From: Gemella sanguinis ATCC 700632
Lineage (GTDB): Bacteria > Bacillota > Bacilli > Staphylococcales > Gemellaceae
Reading direction: 5' to 3'
Length of the DNA: 64,000 bases
Assembly (NCBI RefSeq): GCF_000701685.1
Contig: NZ_JNJO01000001.1
Span: 157,309-221,308 of the forward strand
Shown here piece by piece: positions 16,374-25,883 of the stretch. Position 1 is the stretch's first letter. The number at the start of each line of letters is the position of its first letter. The translations under genes and the position numbers were made by a program. Under the pieces are notes generated by a model. That model was not told where the DNA came from. It saw only the letters and a program-made list of their open reading frames with translations, and made no database searches.

Positions 16374-17258
16374 ATGAATATTAATCAGAAAATATATACT
16401 TCTTCACTTAACTCAGCTAAACAAATGATAGAAGAATTAAGTAATGAATATAATAATAAAAAGAACTTATTTAATATGTTAGCAGAAAGTTTAAAAAATC
16501 AACAGTGGTTAAGTGATTCGCTAAACTTAGAGATAAAAAGAATAAATGAGTATCCTTTAAATTCGCTCTCATCTACGGTAACAGCAATTAAAAAATCGAG
16601 TAATTTTTTATTAGTGGATAATCTAAGAAATCAACAGTGGTTGAGTGGTGCACTAAACTTAGCTATAAAAAGAGTAAATGAACATCCTTTAAATTCGCTT
16701 TCTTCTTCAGTAAAAGCATTCCAAAAATCGAGTTTTATTTCATTAGCAGAAAATCTAAAAAATCAACAATCGTTAAGTGATACACTAAATTTAGCTATAA
16801 AAAGAGTAAATGAGTACCCTTTAAATTCATTCTCATCAACTGTAAAAGCAATCCAAAAATCAAGTGGTTTTTCCTTTTCTATGCGTAGCTATAATAAAAT
16901 GATTTCTGAAGCTTTGAAATATGATAATATAAAAATTCCATTGGAATCAATAACTCTTGAACTTCCAAAGATAGAAGATGTAATACTAGTTTCTAAACCC
17001 CATATGCCAGAAAAAGTTCAAGAAGAAATTGAATTAGAATTTGATGAGTATTTTAAAGAAAATAATGAGATTATTAATAATTCTATATTGGATATGGAAA
17101 GTATACGTAAGATTATTTTGAATCGTTATTTAAATTTTTTACTATCAATTTTAGTCTTGATGATTCAATTTTATTCTGATGATAAGGTTTATCATCTTTT
17201 AATTAATGCAGTTTTTCTTATACACTCATTTTTTCTTTCATCAGATAAGTCAAAATAA
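16374..17258 (+). CDS. Unrecognised triple-repeat protein with C-terminal membrane segments
   Basis: The 294-residue protein has no family I can name. Residues about 35-166 are three 44-residue repeats with core motifs NQQWLSDSLNLEIKRINE, YPLNSLSSTV and IKKSS. A linker rich in acidic residues follows, then two hydrophobic segments at the C-terminus (FLLSILVLMIQF and LLINAVFLIHSFFL), so it is probably tail-anchored. RBS: GAGGTG. Its promoter carries a CtsR-like box, suggesting heat or protein-damage control. The DUF2513 gene lies 41 bp downstream and is probably co-transcribed. Confidence 0.7.
   Translation: MNINQKIYTSSLNSAKQMIEELSNEYNNKKNLFNMLAESLKNQQWLSDSLNLEIKRINEYPLNSLSSTVTAIKKSSNFLLVDNLRNQQWLSGALNLAIKRVNEHPLNSLSSSVKAFQKSSFISLAENLKNQQSLSDTLNLAIKRVNEYPLNSFSSTVKAIQKSSGFSFSMRSYNKMISEALKYDNIKIPLESITLELPKIEDVILVSKPHMPEKVQEEIELEFDEYFKENNEIINNSILDMESIRKIILNRYLNFLLSILVLMIQFYSDDKVYHLLINAVFLIHSFFLSSDKSK
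16476..16871 (+). repeat. Three 132-bp in-frame tandem repeats
   Basis: The segment AATCAACA starts at 16497, 16629 and 16761, an exact 132-bp (44-codon) period. The copies are about 80 percent alike at protein level. The third has lost the Trp (QQWL to QQSL). The unit is coding and has no CRISPR-like spacer structure. Confidence 0.88.
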
Positions 17259-17299
17259 ATTCATAGTATAAATATACATATAAGAGAGGAAAAAATTAT

Positions 17300-17689
17300 A
17301 TGAAATTAAATTATAATTTAATTAGAAATCTATTGCTAAAAGCAGAAAATCAAAAATACGACAGTTCTTTATCTCAATCAGAATTAGATAAGTTTATTAA
17401 GAAATATGGATATAATATTGAAGAGTTAATCTATCATCTTAAAAGATTAAAAGAAGCAAATTATATTGATGTTACGATTCAATATGCTTCAAACAAAGTG
17501 TATATTTATAAATTTAATAATATAACTTGGGAAGGGCATCAATTTTTAGATACTATTCGTTCAAACAAAGTTTGGAATGTTTCTAAAAAAGTAGCCAATG
17601 AATTAAAAATTAAATCAGTTTCCGCTTTTTCTCAAATTGCTATTCAAGTATCGTCTAATTTGATTAATCAATATTTATCATTAAAATAA
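17300..17689 (+). CDS. DUF2513 family protein
   Basis: This 129-residue protein opens MKLNYNLIRNLLL, contains EELIYHLKRLKEANYI (winged-helix-like) and has the family hallmark ITWEGHQFLDTIRSNKVW. It ends in a helix that resembles those of phage-associated DUF2513 proteins. It is probably a small DNA-binding or phage-related regulator; no biochemical role is established to my knowledge. RBS: AGAGAGGA. It follows the CtsR-linked repeat protein. Confidence 0.8.
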   Translation: MKLNYNLIRNLLLKAENQKYDSSLSQSELDKFIKKYGYNIEELIYHLKRLKEANYIDVTIQYASNKVYIYKFNNITWEGHQFLDTIRSNKVWNVSKKVANELKIKSVSAFSQIAIQVSSNLINQYLSLK

Positions 17690-17988
17690 TTTTTAAAAAA
17701 ACTTTTGGGTGTTATTTAATATAATTGTTAGCTTTTCAAGGGTTATTAATTTTTAGAATAAGTATTTTAATATTTAATTTATTTTGATTATACTAGTAAC
17801 TATTTGCATAACTACTTCATATTTGATTGCGTGGATAAATTTTCTGTAACTACTAAGTTAATTATTTGCATATATTTAGATTAAGATTTAAGCATCATAT
17901 TAAATTAAAAATAAACACTATAAAAAACATTATCTATAATTTTATGTTATAATAAAGTGTTAATAAATTTATAAAGGAGTAGTTATAC
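17690..17988. other. Intergenic AT-rich stretch before the restriction-modification genes
   Basis: No reading frame is visible here. The only clear signals are a TATAAT-like element near 17947-17952 (context TATGTTATAAT) and the AAAGGAG ribosome binding site of the methyltransferase. Confidence 0.5.
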
Positions 17989-19209
17989 ATGACAAATTCT
18001 GTAAGTTCTACAAGATATAATGTTGCCGCTTTTTTTAGCGGAGTTGGTGGAATTGAATTAGGTTTTGAAAAAACTAATAAGTTCAGAGTGGTGTATGCCA
18101 ATGAAATAGATAAACATGCTAGAATAACATATAAATTAAATTTTCCTAATGTTTTTCTAGATCCTAGAGATATTCATGAAGTAAAACCAGAAGAAATAAA
18201 GGAAGAAAAATTAGATGTTATTGTGGGAGGATTCCCGTGTCAAGCATTTAGTATAGCTGGTTATAGAAAAGGGTTTGAGGATGAGAGAGGCGATTTGTTT
18301 TTTGAATTGTTAAGAATAATAAAAAACAAGAAACCTAGAGCTATTTTCTTAGAAAATGTAAAAAATATGGTTACTCATGATCATGGTAATACTTTTAAAG
18401 TTATAAAAGAAGCTCTAACTGAAAATAACTATTATATAAAATGGAAAGTATTAAATGGGAAAGATTATGGAAATATACCTCAAAATAGAGAACGTATATA
18501 TATAGTTGGTTTTTTAGAAAAAGAATCATATGATAAATTTGAATTTCCAAATGAGATTAAGTTGGAAACAAAATTGTCAGATATTATTGATTTTGATGTA
18601 AAAGAAAAAGAAATATATTATTATAGAGATGGGAAACAACCATTTTATGATAAATTGAAAGATGAAATAACTAGTCAGAATACAGTATATCAATGGAGAA
18701 GACAGTATGTTAGAGAAAATAAAAGTGGAGTAGTTCCCGCGCTAACAGCTAATATGGGAACTGGTGGTCATAATGTTCCGTTAATATGTACATCATCAGG
18801 AGAAATAAGAAAATTAACTCCAAAAGAAACTTTTAATGTTCAAGGATATCCTAAAGATTATAAACTACCTGAGGATGTTTCTAATGGTCAGTTATATAAA
18901 CAAGCTGGAAATAGTGTGGTAGTACCAGTGATTACTAGAATTGCTGAAAATATTTCTTTAGCATTAGATGGAGTATACATACAAAGAAATGAAACAAAAA
19001 TGTTCTCTGGATACTCTATAATATATACAAAAATGCAAAGTCGTTTTGAAGGAGAATCATACGTTAAAGAAGTAGTTGAAACCTTTGAACAAGCTAAGAA
19101 TTGTATAAAAAATTATGATATTAAATTACCTATTTTAACTAGTGAAGAATACCTGAAATTAGTAAAAAAAGGTGGAAACTTAGAATTTTATAGCATAGTA
19201 GAGATTTAA
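17989..19209 (+). CDS. DNA (cytosine-5-)-methyltransferase
   Basis: This 406-residue type II modification enzyme has all main C5-methyltransferase motifs in order: FFSGVGGIELGFE (SAM binding, residues 15-27), GGFPCQAFSIAG with catalytic Cys84, FLENVKN with Glu122, IPQNRERIYIVGF (motif VIII) and the late motif LYKQAGNSVVVPV. The target recognition region lies at about residues 190-280. A C-terminal extension of some 75 residues after the last motif (from about KMFSGYSIIYTKM) is unusual. It lies 18 bp before the putative restriction enzyme gene. The recognition sequence cannot be read from the protein. Confidence 0.95.
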   Translation: MTNSVSSTRYNVAAFFSGVGGIELGFEKTNKFRVVYANEIDKHARITYKLNFPNVFLDPRDIHEVKPEEIKEEKLDVIVGGFPCQAFSIAGYRKGFEDERGDLFFELLRIIKNKKPRAIFLENVKNMVTHDHGNTFKVIKEALTENNYYIKWKVLNGKDYGNIPQNRERIYIVGFLEKESYDKFEFPNEIKLETKLSDIIDFDVKEKEIYYYRDGKQPFYDKLKDEITSQNTVYQWRRQYVRENKSGVVPALTANMGTGGHNVPLICTSSGEIRKLTPKETFNVQGYPKDYKLPEDVSNGQLYKQAGNSVVVPVITRIAENISLALDGVYIQRNETKMFSGYSIIYTKMQSRFEGESYVKEVVETFEQAKNCIKNYDIKLPILTSEEYLKLVKKGGNLEFYSIVEI

Positions 19210-19227
19210 TAATAAAAGGGATAAGTC

Positions 19228-20892
19228 ATGTGGTTTAATTTAAATAAAGAAGATAAACAGAATTACAAACTATTAATAACAAACTTTGCGAGCTTAAGTG
19301 AAGCTTTTTCTCAAAAAAAGGAAGATGAAGAAAGTGAAGATTTTGTAACACCTATTATTAATTCTAAATTTCAAGAAACAGTATTTCAAAAATCATTCAA
19401 TGCATTTGGTGAAGATATATCAAATACATCATTTGATGCTTCTATAATTTTAGATGAAAAAAATAAATACTTAGTAGGAATAAAATCATTTGGAATTTCT
19501 TCTGGAGATCAAAAAATAGCTCAATTTAAAAGTGATAGTCAATCAAAAGGTTGGATAGATAAATTCAACATTATAAGAGACAATTCTCAAAATGTAAAAA
19601 CAAAAGAAGAAAATGATAATATAAATAACAATTACTATTATGAATTAGCTAAAGAAATATCATTACTTAGAAATAAACGTATTGCTTCTTCGAAAGAGCA
19701 ATTAAAAGGATTTGTATATGATGATGTGACTGTTAAATCAGTCTATCATGTTTTAATGCCGTCAAAAAAAGGTGAAAATCCTAAAATTTATGTTGGAGAA
19801 ATTGATTATTTGCCGATTGATATAGAAAATATTGAAATAGAAGGGGCTACGTCATTAAAAACACCTACAAATTTCAAATTTAATGATGGGAAACACTTTT
19901 ATAAATATACGTCAGCTGATAGTCAATTATATATGAATTTTAAAAATAAAGATATAGTATTAGAAGAATGGGAATTGGAGTATGTAAAAGACCCATTTTA
20001 TATATTTGAAAATCTACATTTACTTTCTAGAAAATCTGAAGAAAACAAAATATTACAAACAGTATCGTGGATGATAGCTAATAAAGATGGAAAAGTAGAG
20101 GAAAGTTCAGGTTTTAATGCATTTGATGGTTCAAGTAAAATCGGGAAAAGTAGTAGAGAAAAGAGAATAAAAAAAATAGAAAGATATCTTAGAGATAATT
20201 TTCGTATTGAGGATATCAATTTTATAATTGATATGTTAAAAAAAATATTGATTGAAAATACTAAAACGGCAGAGAAAAAACAACTAAGATCTAAGCTAAT
20301 AAATTTTATCGAAAATCTAAATGATGATTATTTAGCAAATGAAATTAAAAAAATGGTGTATAGACCTGTAGGAGAAGTATATATTCCTATACCGGATTCT
20401 AAAAATTTTCATAAGAATTTCCCAGATTTTTTTGCAAAGGATGCAGGAAAATTAGAAGAAGGAAAATCATCATTAATTTTACCAAAGGAAGATAGGACAT
20501 TTAAACTTAAGTTTATATCTTCAGGAAATGTTATAGATGCATATATTAATCAGGATTCTGGAAAAGCTATTCAATCAATTGATAGACAAGATATTCTAGG
20601 TGAATGGTTATTAAGAGGTGTATTTCAATTAAAAGAAAGGGAATTATTAACAGCAGAACGATTAGCTGAATTACATATAAATGCAATTAGATTTACGAAA
20701 TACAAAAATATAGAAGAAATTGGAATTGAGTTTATTTGGATTGATGAAAATAATCCTCCAGAAGATGCAATAGGATGGGTTGCAAAAAATAAGATATTAG
20801 ATATAAAAGAAATATCAGCTAACAAAAAATCAAATAATAATAAACATCTAAAAATTGCCGAAAATACTGATGATAGTGATTATTTTTGTTAG
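19228..20892 (+). CDS. Probable type II restriction endonuclease paired with the methyltransferase
   Basis: The 554-residue protein sits directly behind the C5-methyltransferase, the usual place of its restriction partner. A nuclease-like core may be NTSFDASIILDEKNK followed by YLVGIKSF (Asp70, Lys86), resembling a PD-(D/E)XK fold, although the acidic residue before Lys is Gly. The last 150 residues (FFAKDAGKLEEGKSSLILP, GKAIQSIDRQDILGEWLLRG, ELLTAERLAELHINAIRFTK) resemble the C-terminal DNA-recognition domain of NgoFVII-like enzymes. I see no HKD motif. Function is inferred from context; the family match is tentative. Confidence 0.65.
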   Translation: MWFNLNKEDKQNYKLLITNFASLSEAFSQKKEDEESEDFVTPIINSKFQETVFQKSFNAFGEDISNTSFDASIILDEKNKYLVGIKSFGISSGDQKIAQFKSDSQSKGWIDKFNIIRDNSQNVKTKEENDNINNNYYYELAKEISLLRNKRIASSKEQLKGFVYDDVTVKSVYHVLMPSKKGENPKIYVGEIDYLPIDIENIEIEGATSLKTPTNFKFNDGKHFYKYTSADSQLYMNFKNKDIVLEEWELEYVKDPFYIFENLHLLSRKSEENKILQTVSWMIANKDGKVEESSGFNAFDGSSKIGKSSREKRIKKIERYLRDNFRIEDINFIIDMLKKILIENTKTAEKKQLRSKLINFIENLNDDYLANEIKKMVYRPVGEVYIPIPDSKNFHKNFPDFFAKDAGKLEEGKSSLILPKEDRTFKLKFISSGNVIDAYINQDSGKAIQSIDRQDILGEWLLRGVFQLKERELLTAERLAELHINAIRFTKYKNIEEIGIEFIWIDENNPPEDAIGWVAKNKILDIKEISANKKSNNNKHLKIAENTDDSDYFC

Positions 20893-20970
20893 TTCTTATT
20901 CTCTAAAATATATTTATTTTTATAACGTATTTTCTAAAGAAGTTGAAATTGGAAGTTTGAGGAAAAAAGA

Positions 20971-21438
20971 ATGAGCATAGTATTATTGAAAGCAACTGAA
21001 TCTGACATGAAAGAAATATGGAAAATGCAAGTAGAGGCATTTAAAGATTTATTAGAAAAATATAAAGACTATGATATGAGTCCAGCGACGGAAAGTTATG
21101 AAAATATATTGAATAAATATAACCAACCATGGACGAAGTATTTCTTTATTATAAAAGATAATAACAAGGTTGGGGCAGTAAGAGTTGTTGATAAAGAAGA
21201 TGGAAGTAGAAAAAGAATCGCTCCTTTATGGATTATGCCATCATATAGAAATCGAGGATTAGCTCAGTTAGCTATAAAAGAATTAGAAAAATTATATGGT
21301 TCTAATCATTGGGAATTAGATACTATTCTACAAGAGAAAGGTAATATCTATTTATATGAGAAATTAGGTTATAGAAGAATAGATAAGATAGAGCATATTA
21401 AAGATGGAATGGATATTGTATTCTTTCAAAAAGATTAG
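20971..21438 (+). CDS. GNAT family N-acetyltransferase
   Basis: The 155-residue protein has the GNAT fold order: the first strand and helix (VLLKATESDMKEIWKMQVEAF), the central strand with KVGAVRVVD, the acetyl-CoA loop IMPSYRNRGLAQLAIKELE, and the last strand GNIYLYEKLGYRRIDK. The substrate is unknown. It stands alone, between the restriction genes and a nitroreductase. RBS: TTGAGG. Confidence 0.88.
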   Translation: MSIVLLKATESDMKEIWKMQVEAFKDLLEKYKDYDMSPATESYENILNKYNQPWTKYFFIIKDNNKVGAVRVVDKEDGSRKRIAPLWIMPSYRNRGLAQLAIKELEKLYGSNHWELDTILQEKGNIYLYEKLGYRRIDKIEHIKDGMDIVFFQKD

Positions 21439-21544
21439 TGGAATTCTATAAAGTAAATACTATTTCCCTTTTCAACCTCAATCTTTCGCGTTATAATATA
21501 ACTATCAACACAACAAATAATTCATTTAACCATTGAGGTAAAGT

Positions 21545-22303
21545 ATGAACAAAGTAATAGAAACAATGATGAACCATCGTACAAGAAGAAGTTTTGTAAA
21601 AGGTAATGAACTACCAAAAGAACATTTAGATCAAATTATCGAATGTTCTAAACAAGCATCTAGCTGGATGAATGGTCAACACTACAGCATTATTGCTACA
21701 ACAGGGGAAACAAAACAAAAAATTGCTGATTTAATTAGAGAACAAGCTCCAGGTAATGCAGCTCACATCGAAAGTTCTGCAGCATTCTTAATATACTGCC
21801 TAGACTACAGCAATATTAAATTATCATTTGAAATTGAAGGTGGAGAGTTTGATATTTCTAATCAATATGAACCTCTATTAATTGGTTCTATGGATGTTGG
21901 TATTGCGATGCAAAATGCTGCATTAGCTGCTGAATCATTAGGATATGGTATAGTATTTTGTGGTGGAGTGAGAGGATTTGCTAAAGGTATTTCTGAATTA
22001 TTAAATATTCCAGAAAATGCATTGTTCTTATGTGGATTAAGTATTGGTGTAATTGATGAAGAAAAATCTACAGAAAAAGTTAAACCAAGACTACCACACG
22101 AAGCTAACGTTGGATACAATGAGTTTCCAAAATCTAATGAAGAAGTATTAAAAGCATATCGTCAAACTATGATAGACTTTGCAGAAGCTCGTGAAACTAA
22201 AACATGGACTAAGAAATTCGCAGACTTCTATGCTAAACCTTCAGGAATAGAAGCTGTAACAAAAGAATTATTAGAAAAAAATGGATTTGTTAATAAAAAA
22301 TAA
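21545..22303 (+). CDS. FMN-dependent nitroreductase, NfsA-like
   Basis: This 252-residue oxidoreductase has the FMN-binding start MMNHRTRRSFVKG and the NfsA/Frp-type segments QASSWMNGQHYSIIA, MDVGIAMQNAALAAESLGYG and GGVRGFAKGISELLNIP. The C-terminal YRQTMIDFAEARETKTWTKK tail is typical of NADPH-dependent flavin reductases. It probably reduces quinones or nitro compounds in the cytosol. A TATAAT lies at 21492-21497. Confidence 0.88.
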   Translation: MNKVIETMMNHRTRRSFVKGNELPKEHLDQIIECSKQASSWMNGQHYSIIATTGETKQKIADLIREQAPGNAAHIESSAAFLIYCLDYSNIKLSFEIEGGEFDISNQYEPLLIGSMDVGIAMQNAALAAESLGYGIVFCGGVRGFAKGISELLNIPENALFLCGLSIGVIDEEKSTEKVKPRLPHEANVGYNEFPKSNEEVLKAYRQTMIDFAEARETKTWTKKFADFYAKPSGIEAVTKELLEKNGFVNKK

Positions 22304-22315
22304 TTAAGACAAAAA

Positions 22316-22370
22316 AATATAAGCACTGTTTATGTACGCTATAGTATATAGACGGTGCTTATATTAATTT
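22316..22370 (+). terminator. Terminator after the nitroreductase gene
   Basis: AATATAAGCACTGT (22316-22329) pairs with ACGGTGCTTATATT (22352-22365); the T-rich tail is short. Confidence 0.6.
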
Positions 22371-22390
22371 AAGGGATAAAATGTAAAATC

Positions 22391-22420
22391 AAAAATAACC
22401 ATCCTTTTTAGGGATGGTTA
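22391..22420 (-). terminator. Terminator of the SemiSWEET gene
   Basis: TAACCATCC (22396-22404) pairs with GGATGGTTA (22412-22420). The A-rich left flank gives T's on the minus strand. Confidence 0.7.
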
Positions 22421-22435
22421 TTGTTAGTTTTATTA

Positions 22436-22699
22436 TTATAGAGAAGTTAGGAACGTTAGTCCACCTAATACAACACCTGCTGCATTAGGAATAATTAAAA
22501 TCCAGTCTTTTTTAGGTTCTTTTGTCCAACCATAGATAACCCAAATTAGGCAAGAAACTGCCGCAAATAATGGTTGGAAAGGCTGAGCTTTAACACCATG
22601 TAAGTTCGAAATAATTTGTGGGATGTAAGCAATAAATACAAAAATCCCAATAAATGCTCCAATTGAGCCTACTATACGATTAATTTTTTGTTTTGTCAT
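22436..22699 (-). CDS. SemiSWEET-type small sugar transporter
   Basis: The 87-residue protein has three membrane helices and the SemiSWEET signature: FIAYIPQIISNLHG in helix 1 and CLIWVIYGWTKEPKKDW with GVVLGGLTFLTSL after it. It would dimerise to form a sugar pore. The ATG at 22699 follows AGGAGGTAC; the longer frame upstream has no such site. A paralogue is at 39496-39753. Confidence 0.88.
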   Translation of the reverse strand: MTKQKINRIVGSIGAFIGIFVFIAYIPQIISNLHGVKAQPFQPLFAAVSCLIWVIYGWTKEPKKDWILIIPNAAGVVLGGLTFLTSL

Positions 22700-23051
22700 A
22701 AGGTACCTCCTATGTTTACAATACAACATATTGAAATAAGATTCAAGAGTTTTGCATTTAGTTTTCATGAAATTATAATTATAGGTAGTTTTTATAATAA
22801 AGTTCATATCCCTGTTAGAATCTATAATTACTTATATAGATACAATTGGAGCAGGTGCGATTTAGTATATACTAAGTTAATATTTATTTGAAAAGTAGTG
22901 TAAACTAATAAAAATTTTCACGTATGTATATTTTAAATAATATATAGTTAAATAAAATTAGAGTATTTCTATTAATCTAAGTTAACATATATATTATAGT
23001 TATTGATATAATAGCTATTTTATTTTTTTTTAATTTTTTTTAAAAAAACTA
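22700..23051. other. Gene-free AT-rich interval upstream of clpB
   Basis: I see no supported gene here. The open frames on both strands lack ribosome binding sites. The interval ends with the clpB promoter. Confidence 0.5.
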
Positions 23052-23105
23052 TTGTCAAAAAAGGTCAAACATGCTATAATTTATTTAAGGTCAAAAAAGG
23101 TCAAA
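23052..23105 (+). promoter_or_regulatory. clpB promoter with two CtsR operators
   Basis: TTGTCA (23052-23057), a 17-bp spacer and TATAAT (23075-23080). One CtsR box, TGTCAAA-AAA-GGTCAAA, lies at 23053-23069 over the -35, and a perfect one, GGTCAAA-AAA-GGTCAAA, at 23089-23105 just downstream of the start. This is classic class III heat-shock repression. Confidence 0.92.
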
Positions 23106-23173
23106 GATAATTTGACATTAAAAAATAAATTTGACGGGCAAAGACCTACTAAAAAATAAAAAGGAGATTTACA

Positions 23174-25756
23174 ATGGATATTAATAGTTTTACAAATAGT
23201 GTGAAAGAAATCTTAGCGAAATCTTCCGAATTTGCAATTGAGAAAAAAAGTCAAAGTATTACGAGTGAGATGTTTATAAAAGCAGCACTTACTGGTAGTA
23301 ACTTATATAGTGATATTTTAGGAAGAATTAATATTGATAAGGAAAATTTACTTCGTGAATTAGATCACGAAATATCAAAAGTAAGTGGGGTAGAAGGGGA
23401 GAATATAAATTATGCTAGCTATCTTAGTAACGATTTAAATGCCTTATTAATAGAAGCTAACAAATACAAAGATAAATATGAAGATAAATTTATATCTTGT
23501 GAACATATAGTTCTAGCAAGTTATGTAAAAAATAGTATAGTAAAAAAATATGTCGATAAAGTTGCTACACTTAAACAAGTAACTGAAGTTATCGATGGTA
23601 TAAGAGGAGGTAAGAAAGTTATGAATGAAAATCCAGAAAACAACTACGAAGTATTAGAAAAATATGGACGTGACTTAGTAGAAGCTGCACGTAGTGGTAA
23701 AATCGATCCAGTAATTGGTCGTGATGAAGAAATAAGAAATGTGATTAGAATATTATCTAGAAAAACAAAAAATAACCCAGTATTAATCGGGGAACCTGGT
23801 GTAGGTAAAACTGCGATTGTTGAAGCTTTAGCTCAACGTATCGTTCGTGGTGACGTACCAGAAAGCTTAAAAGATAAAACAGTATTCGAATTAGACCTAA
23901 CTAGTTTAGTCGCAGGTGCTAAATATCGTGGTGAATTCGAAGAAAGATTAAAAGCTGTATTAAAAGAAGTTAAAGAACAAGAAGGTAAAATAATCCTATT
24001 TATTGACGAAATCCACATGTTAGTTGGTGCAGGTAAAACTGACGGTGCTATGGATGCAGGTAACATTTTAAAACCAATGCTTGCTCGTGGTGAATTACAC
24101 TGTATTGGTGCTACAACACTTAACGAATATCGTCAATATATCGAAAAAGACTCTGCATTAGAACGTCGTTTCCAAAAAGTTCTAGTTAAAGAACCAACTG
24201 TAGAAGATACAATATCTATTCTACGTGGTCTTAAAGAAAGATTCGAAGTTTATCACGGTGTTAAAATTTCTGACCGTGCTATCGTAGAAGCTGCAGAATT
24301 ATCTAACAGATATATTACTGACAGATTCTTACCAGACAAAGCTATAGATTTAATCGACCAAGCTTGTGCTACTATTAAAACTGAAAACTCATCTAACCCA
24401 GCAGAGTTAGATACAATCAATCGTAAAGTAATGCAACTTGAAATCGAAGAAAAAGCTTTAAGTAGTGAAGATGACGAAGTATCACAACGTCGTTTAGAAA
24501 ACTTAAAAGAAGAATTAGCAAATCTTAAAGAAGAACAAAATAAACTTCAATTACAAGTAGATAGTGAAAAAGAAAAATTATCTGCGGTAAAAGATCTTCG
24601 TGAAAAAATCGATAGAGTTAAATTAGAGTTAGAACAAGCTCAAAATAACTATAACTTAGAAAAAGCTTCAGAATTACAATACTCAACTTTACCAAAATTA
24701 AAACGTGAGTTAGAAGAATTAGAAGAAAAATCTAAACATGAAGATTATAAATTATTAAAACAAGAAGTAACTGAAGATGAAATTGGCTTTATCGTAAGTC
24801 AAATGACAGGTATTCCAGTTACTAGATTAGTAGAAACAGAAAAAGAAAAACTTCTTAACTTAGCTGATACTATTCATGAAAAAGTAATAGGTCAAGATGA
24901 AGCTGTTGAGAGTGTAACTAATGCAATATTACGTTCTCGTGCAGGTATTGCTGATCCAAATAGACCAATCGGTAGCTTCCTATTCTTAGGACCTACTGGT
25001 GTAGGTAAAACTGAGCTTGCTAAAGCTTTAGCTCTTAACTTATTTGATGATGAACGCAATATCGTTAGAATAGATATGAGTGAATATATGGAAAAACACT
25101 CAGTCAGCCGTTTAATTGGTGCCCCTCCAGGATACATCGGTTATGAAGAAGGTGGACAACTTACTGAAAGTGTAAGACGTAATCCATATAGTATTATCTT
25201 AATGGACGAAATAGAAAAAGCTCACCCAGATGTATTTAACATCTTATTACAACTATTAGATGAAGGTACTTTAACTGATTCTAAAGGTGTAGTAGTAGAC
25301 TTCAAAAATACAATTATCATTATGACTTCTAACATCGGTTCATTAGAACTATTAGAAGAAGTAAAAGACGGTGTTATTTCTGAAGAAACTCGTAAAAATG
25401 TTACTAACCAACTTTACGGATACTTCAAACCAGAAATTCTTAACCGTATGGATGACATAATTATCTTTAAACCATTAACTGAAGATAATATTAAAGGAAT
25501 TGCTAATAAACTTCTTGATGAATTAGTAAGACGTGTTGCAAGTAGAAATATTGAATTAACATATGATGAAAAAGTTTCTGCTTGGGTGGCAACTGCAGGA
25601 TTCGATATGAAATTTGGTGCTCGTCCACTTAAACGATTTATCCAAAGTCAAATCGAAAATAAATTATCAGTTGAATTAATACGTCACGGTATAGAAGATG
25701 GAATGAAAATACATCTTGATTACGTAGATGATCAACTGAAAATTGATATAAAATAA
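23174..25756 (+). CDS. clpB: ClpB disaggregase
   Basis: This 860-residue AAA+ chaperone pulls proteins out of aggregates with DnaK. The N-domain (residues 1-145) is diverged; then comes NBD1 with GEPGVGKT (about 209) and the Walker [12 protein letters not shown]. The coiled-coil middle domain follows at about residues 405-525. NBD2 has GPTGVGKT (606-613) and the ending [16 protein letters not shown]. It has full ClpB length and the long M-domain, so it is not ClpC. A strong internal ribosome binding site precedes Met150. Regulation is by CtsR. Confidence 0.96.
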   Translation: MDINSFTNSVKEILAKSSEFAIEKKSQSITSEMFIKAALTGSNLYSDILGRINIDKENLLRELDHEISKVSGVEGENINYASYLSNDLNALLIEANKYKDKYEDKFISCEHIVLASYVKNSIVKKYVDKVATLKQVTEVIDGIRGGKKVMNENPENNYEVLEKYGRDLVEAARSGKIDPVIGRDEEIRNVIRILSRKTKNNPVLIGEPGVGKTAIVEALAQRIVRGDVPESLKDKTVFELDLTSLVAGAKYRGEFEERLKAVLKEVKEQEGKIILFIDEIHMLVGAGKTDGAMDAGNILKPMLARGELHCIGATTLNEYRQYIEKDSALERRFQKVLVKEPTVEDTISILRGLKERFEVYHGVKISDRAIVEAAELSNRYITDRFLPDKAIDLIDQACATIKTENSSNPAELDTINRKVMQLEIEEKALSSEDDEVSQRRLENLKEELANLKEEQNKLQLQVDSEKEKLSAVKDLREKIDRVKLELEQAQNNYNLEKASELQYSTLPKLKRELEELEEKSKHEDYKLLKQEVTEDEIGFIVSQMTGIPVTRLVETEKEKLLNLADTIHEKVIGQDEAVESVTNAILRSRAGIADPNRPIGSFLFLGPTGVGKTELAKALALNLFDDERNIVRIDMSEYMEKHSVSRLIGAPPGYIGYEEGGQLTESVRRNPYSIILMDEIEKAHPDVFNILLQLLDEGTLTDSKGVVVDFKNTIIIMTSNIGSLELLEEVKDGVISEETRKNVTNQLYGYFKPEILNRMDDIIIFKPLTEDNIKGIANKLLDELVRRVASRNIELTYDEKVSAWVATAGFDMKFGARPLKRFIQSQIENKLSVELIRHGIEDGMKIHLDYVDDQLKIDIK
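23605..23623 (+). promoter_or_regulatory. Internal start site for short ClpB
   Basis: AGGAGG (23605-23610) lies 10 bp before an in-frame ATG at 23621 (Met150). Translation from here would give ClpB without its N-domain, as happens in E. coli from codon 149. Confidence 0.6.
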
Positions 25757-25767
25757 TATATATAATT

Positions 25768-25802
25768 CAAACCTCAAGTTAATCTTGGGGTTTGTTTTTT
25801 TA
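25768..25802 (+). terminator. Terminator of clpB
   Basis: CAAACCTCAAG (25768-25778) pairs with CTTGGGGTTTG (25784-25794), followed by T7. Confidence 0.88.
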
Positions 25803-25883
25803 TGTACTTTTTTATAAATATATTTTGTAGTATAATTAAAAAGAATAGTAATAAAAGTAAATTTATTAAATGGAGGAGCAAGT

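Noticed and set aside
16476..16871. Regularly spaced repeats as a CRISPR array
   Set aside because: The 132-bp units are contiguous, coding and in frame, with no spacers and no cas genes in the window.
22700..22891. Small open frames on both strands upstream of clpB
   Set aside because: They lack ribosome binding sites and have low-complexity translations; the minus frame is only an N-terminal extension of the SemiSWEET gene beyond its AGGAGG start.
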